A DNA stretch of 6,438 nt from Faecalitalea sp. UBA4312 (GTDB lineage Bacteria; Bacillota_I; Bacilli_A; Erysipelotrichales; Erysipelotrichaceae), in assembly GCA_002394635.1 (NCBI GenBank), contig DGUK01000048.1, forward strand, positions 1-6,438, given 5' to 3'. The notes under the pieces were generated by a model. That model searched no databases, was not told the DNA's origin, and saw nothing but the letters and a program-made list of their open reading frames with translations. Shown here piece after piece: positions 5,869-6,438 of this stretch (positions are counted from its first letter, which is position 1; the number at the start of each line of letters is the position of its first letter). Position numbers and translations under genes: made by a program.

Positions 5869-5916
5869 GCCGATAGGATCTGTAATAGAAACACAGACGA
5901 TATCGGCCTTTTTTAT
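5869..5916. terminator. Bidirectional terminator between ATC hydrolase remnant and HxlR gene
   Basis: GCCGATA (5869-5875) pairs with TATCGGC (5901-5907). An inner TCTGT/ACAGA stem extends the hairpin across a small internal loop. CTTTTTTATT follows on the plus strand. On the minus strand the same hairpin is followed by TTTATTTATT, so it can serve both converging genes. The HxlR gene's original stop (5916-5918) touches it. Confidence 0.8.
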
Positions 5917-6298
5917 TATTTATGATCAGAAAGGTCTTTTTCGTGTTTGAATCCCCAGACCATGATGGAATAGAAGACAGGCAGAAGATCGCGGCCCATT
6001 TTAGAGAGGAGTATTCTACGTGAGGAGGGATCTCGTTAAACTGTTCTCGGATGATCAGCCCATCTTTTTCTAAGTCACGAAGGGTATTTGTGAGCATTGT
6101 GTTTGTGATGCCGGGGAGAGCTTTTTTTAATGCGCCAAAGCGCATCCTCTCATTGATACAAAATTCATAAAGAACCTGGGTCTTCCATTTTCCTTGCAGC
6201 ATGACAAGCAACGGGGTAACCGGACAATTGCCATCATCGGTCAGGATCCCCTTTTTAACATTTTCAAGATATTCTTCATAGGACATATATTCGTTCAT
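5916..6298 (-). pseudogene. HxlR-family winged-helix regulator with a 3' frameshift
   Basis: From ATG 6298 (ribosome binding site CGAGGT on the minus strand, about 7 nt away) the protein reads as a typical HxlR regulator. CPVTPLLVMLQGKWKTQVLY (25-44) has the conserved N-terminal Cys used as redox sensor in some relatives. RFGALKKALPGITNTMLTN (53-71) is the DNA-recognition helix region, then LRDLEKDGLIIREQFNEIPP (73-92) the wing and HVEYSS. At about 6002-6012 one base appears to be missing. In the next frame the expected ending follows (MGRDLLPVFYSIMVWGFKHE, then KDLSDHK) with TAA at 5918-5916, giving a normal length of about 126 residues. In the present frame the protein loses its dimerisation helix and runs on for about 170 unrelated codons to 5492. 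It is either a genuine recent mutation or a sequencing error. It is divergent from the gene at 6414 and probably controlled both. Confidence 0.85.
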
Positions 6299-6312
6299 GG
6301 TTCTACCTCGGT

Positions 6313-6328
6313 ATAGTATTTATACTAT
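6313..6328. promoter_or_regulatory. Palindromic operator candidate next to the HxlR gene promoter
   Basis: ATAGTAT-TT-ATACTAT is a perfect 7-bp-arm palindrome. It lies immediately downstream of the predicted minus-strand -10 (6333-6328) and 15 nt before the HxlR start codon, where a bound dimer would block its own transcription. It shares AGTAT/ATACT half-sites with the second palindrome at 6368-6386. HxlR regulators typically bind such short AT-rich inverted repeats in divergent promoters. Confidence 0.55.
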
Positions 6329-6355
6329 GTATATATATTCTGCGTACTTGAACAA
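6328..6355 (-). promoter_or_regulatory. Predicted promoter of the HxlR gene
   Basis: On the minus strand TTGTTC (6355-6350) and TATACA (6333-6328) are separated by 16 nt. The -35 overlaps the -35 of the divergent plus-strand promoter (GAACAA/TTGTTC within CTTGAACAAC), so the two polymerase sites probably compete. Confidence 0.45.
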
Positions 6356-6376
6356 CTTTCTGGTAACAAGTATAAT
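6348..6376 (+). promoter_or_regulatory. Promoter of the divergent gene at 6414
   Basis: TTGAAC (6348-6353), a 17-nt spacer and a perfect TATAAT (6371-6376). Transcription should begin near 6383, inside the palindrome at 6368-6386, which suggests direct repression. Confidence 0.7.
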
Positions 6377-6386
6377 TTTTATACTT
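6368..6386. promoter_or_regulatory. Palindromic operator candidate over the divergent gene's -10 and start site
   Basis: AAGTATAA-TTT-TTATACTT has perfect 8-bp arms. It covers the TATAAT box and predicted start, an ideal repressor position. The half-sites match those of the palindrome at 6313-6328, although the spacing between them is wider (7 nt rather than 2 between AGTAT and ATACT). Confidence 0.55.
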
Positions 6387-6413
6387 TAAAAAGTCAACAA
6401 GGAGAGTATACAT

Positions 6414-6438
6414 ATGGAAAAATTCAACATCGAGGGAA
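6414..6438 (+). CDS. Start of a divergent gene, product not identifiable (partial, runs off the right edge)
   Basis: ATG 6414 follows AAGGAGAG (6399-6406) at a 7-nt spacing and a clear promoter at 6348-6376. Only MEKFNIEG is visible. Genes divergent from HxlR regulators are often NAD(P)H-dependent oxidoreductases, short-chain dehydrogenases or nitroreductases, and 'FNIEG' would suit a short-chain dehydrogenase start, but eight residues cannot decide this. Confidence 0.7.

Noticed and set aside
5492..5915. The long C-terminal extension of the HxlR frame as a real fused domain
   Set aside because: The normal HxlR ending is present one frame over, and the extension is the antisense of a terminator and of a recognisable ATC hydrolase fragment.
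1..6438. CRISPR array, tRNA, rRNA, insertion sequence ends or phage attachment site
   Set aside because: No regularly spaced repeats, cloverleaf, transposase or integrase homology, or paired terminal repeats could be seen by eye on either strand.

Overview
The window looks like a chromosomal accessory stretch from a low-to-moderate GC Firmicute, most likely a Clostridia (Lachnospiraceae-like) gut anaerobe. The reasons are strong AGGAGG-type ribosome binding sites, canonical TTGAAN-17-TATAAT promoters, U-tailed hairpin terminators, and protein families typical of that group: BcrAB/LanFEG-like ABC exporter, CPBP membrane protein, ATC hydrolase-like protein, and HxlR and Rrf2 regulators. The taxon is inferred from style, not from a marker gene. 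I see no rRNA, tRNA, CRISPR array, transposase or integrase.

Layout. (1) 1-1746: the 3' end of an ABC ATPase gene followed by two ABC-2 permease genes with an overlap and a 6-nt gap, the classic antimicrobial-peptide or bacitracin-type efflux module. (2) 1825-2284: a GNAT acetyltransferase gene broken by an out-of-frame internal deletion, then a terminator at 2320-2369. (3) 2370-2814: a badly decayed CPBP (CAAX protease-like) gene. (4) 2798-5356: a well-delimited transcription unit with its own promoter, four intact genes (SAM methyltransferase, seven-helix DUF6796-like membrane protein, unknown soluble protein, unknown four-helix membrane protein) and a strong terminator. (5) 5346-5794: two back-to-back remnants, an antisense Rrf2 regulator fragment and the C-terminal half of an ATC hydrolase-like protein, meeting at about 5475. 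(6) 5869-6438: an HxlR-family regulator on the minus strand, frameshifted near its 3' end, and a divergent gene that has just begun at the right edge. They share a compact divergent promoter with two AGTAT/ATACT palindromes.

How it fits together. The ABC genes should act as one exporter. The four-gene unit is the only fully intact, self-contained operon and has no function I can assign beyond 'methyltransferase plus membrane proteins'. It lies between five damaged genes (GNAT, CPBP, Rrf2, ATC hydrolase, HxlR), so the window reads as a region under relaxed selection or recent rearrangement in which the exporter and the methyltransferase operon have been kept. The HxlR gene probably regulates itself and the divergent gene through the two palindromes, if the frameshifted product still works.
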